Positions 63,347-64,000 of a DNA stretch of 64,000 nucleotides are shown piece by piece (positions within the stretch are counted from its first letter, which is position 1; each line of letters begins with the position of its first letter). Made by a program: the position numbers and the translations under genes. The stretch comes from Gemmatimonadota bacterium. Lineage in GTDB: Bacteria; Gemmatimonadota; Gemmatimonadetes; Gemmatimonadales; Gemmatimonadaceae. The notes under the pieces are model-generated. The model worked only from the letters and a program-made list of their open reading frames with translations, had not been told where the DNA came from and searched no databases. The stretch is from assembly GCA_026387935.1 (NCBI GenBank), contig JAPLKU010000019.1, forward strand, positions 124,001 to 188,000. The letters run 5' to 3'.

Positions 63347-63473
63347 TGCTAACTAAGCGTTGCTGCGGTCGGGGCGCTCAACGGCATCATGGCTTGCGCT
63401 CGGCGCCATCCAGCACAACCATCAATGGATGCGCTTAATGATCGCCCCGCAGCAGAACGCCAATTCGTGAGCC
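63347..63473 (+). other. attC site with degenerate R' (127 bp)
   Basis: R'' TGCTAAC (63347-63353), L'' GCGTTGCTGCGG, L' CCGCAGCAGAACGC and R' GTGAGCC (63467-63473). The L arms pair well, but R' has lost the GTT that the integrase cuts. Confidence 0.75.
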
Positions 63474-63499
63474 GGACGAAACGACAGAGGACACCGATA

Positions 63500-64000
63500 A
63501 TGGATCCCATCAGACGCAAGATACTGAAAGCGGGCGCCCTGGCGACGGTGATGGCCGCAGCGCCGCGCGTGTTTGCACAGCAGACTGGGCAACGAGGAGC
63601 TGCCATGTCCTACTACGAAAGGGGCCCTGTTCGCATTCACTATGAGGAGGCCGGCTCCGGTTTCCCATTGCTGCTCATCGCCGGCGGAGGGCTGAATTCG
63701 ACGATCGCCGCCTTGGCGAGTCCCTTCAACCCGATAGAGGAGTTCAAGGGCGAGTACCGCTGCATCGCGTCGGATCTGCGCAACGCCAACGGTGGTCAGT
63801 CGTCGGGCCCGCTCGAAGTCGACCGGCCGTGGGATGCATTTGCCGATGACCATCTCGGTCTGATGGACCACCTTGGCATCGACAAGTTCATGGTGATGGG
63901 CTTCTGCATTGGCGGCCCCTTTATCTGGAACCTGTTGAAGCGGGCGCCCGATCGTGTTGTCGCAGCTGTGATAGCGCAGCCGAGCGGGTTTCGGCCGGAG
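63500..64000 (+). CDS. Tat-exported alpha/beta hydrolase, N-terminal part
   Basis: At least 167 residues, cut by the window end. The N-terminus is a twin-arginine-like signal (IRRKILKAGALATVMAAAPR). The alpha/beta hydrolase fold follows: RIHYEEAGSGFPLLLIAGGG (oxyanion region), CIASDLRNANGGQSSGPLE, and the nucleophile elbow VMGFCIGGPFIWN. The elbow has Cys in place of Ser, as in dienelactone hydrolase; the His and acid lie beyond the window. ATG at 63500. Confidence 0.8.
   Translation, partial: MDPIRRKILKAGALATVMAAAPRVFAQQTGQRGAAMSYYERGPVRIHYEEAGSGFPLLLIAGGGLNSTIAALASPFNPIEEFKGEYRCIASDLRNANGGQSSGPLEVDRPWDAFADDHLGLMDHLGIDKFMVMGFCIGGPFIWNLLKRAPDRVVAAVIAQPSGFRPE

Larger units (their letters stand above)
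54043..64000 (+). mobile_element. Chromosomal integron with cassette array
   Basis: Starts with intI (54043-54984), then a candidate attI region, then cassettes bounded by attC sites at 55892, 56724, 59117, 60892 and 63347 and a truncated one at 61552. All attC sites read R''-to-R' in + direction. The integrase is also on the + strand, so integrase and cassettes point the same way. The array may continue past the window edge. Confidence 0.88.

Overview
The window is a GC-rich, gene-dense bacterial chromosome segment. The repertoire (tandem Tat- or Sec-exported amidohydrolases, S9 and M14 peptidases, a sortilin-type BNR-repeat protein, two fused MFS/spermidine-synthase proteins, Gly/Arg-rich low-complexity inserts in exported enzymes) resembles Gemmatimonadota. 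That placement is inference from gene content; there is no rRNA or other phylogenetic marker gene beyond rpsU.

Layout. 1-5.5 kb holds housekeeping genes: a HAD phosphatase tail, a cold-shock protein, rpsU, a BI-1 family membrane protein, pterin carbinolamine dehydratase with xdhC, an FKBP lipoprotein and a cupin. 5.6-9.7 kb is a run of three amidohydrolases, only one of which keeps the HxH metal motif, followed by a broken yceI. 10.3-13.6 kb carries DDAH and an MFS/spermidine-synthase fusion, beside a 21-bp minisatellite. 14-27 kb is a long minus-strand block of exported hydrolases (sortilin/BNR protein, M19-like, two S9, metallo-beta-lactamase fold, ornithine cyclodeaminase family, M14). 27-38.7 kb has a second MFS/spermidine-synthase fusion, a lipid kinase, a second M14 enzyme, a lytic transglycosylase, a DPP4-like S9 enzyme, a YbjQ-like protein and a D-threonine-aldolase-like PLP enzyme. 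38.9-43.9 kb has an MFS transporter, then an operon of panB, a sulfur-carrier protein, a MoeZ-like activating enzyme and threonine synthase, preceded by a structured leader with two terminator-like hairpins. 44-46.5 kb encodes two MacB-type permeases.

46.5-53.9 kb is a formate module. The catalytic formate dehydrogenase subunit is one reading frame interrupted by an in-frame TGA, which I read as selenocysteine: it falls in the expected position of the FDH active-site motif, and a SECIS hairpin with a GGUCU loop starts exactly 11 nt after it. The alpha subunit is also split. Its Fe-S N-terminal part, including the CPFCGVGC cluster domain that normally precedes the catalytic domain, is a separate gene downstream of a fused NuoE-NuoF subunit. 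fdhD and formate-tetrahydrofolate ligase follow, so formate can be linked both to NAD and to folate C1 metabolism.

54 kb to the window end is a chromosomal integron: an IntI-type tyrosine recombinase, a candidate attI, and cassettes separated by 117-134 bp attC sites. The integrase lies in the same orientation as the cassettes, the reverse of the common layout. The cassettes carry four toxin-antitoxin operons (two brnTA, one higBA-like, one RelE/RHH), large reversed genes for an amidase and a sulfite-oxidase-like molybdoenzyme, a GNAT acetyltransferase, a 42-residue small protein, a periplasmic Cache-like protein and an alpha/beta hydrolase cut by the window edge. All four TA operons have promoters placing the predicted transcription start at or next to the start codon, so they look leaderless.
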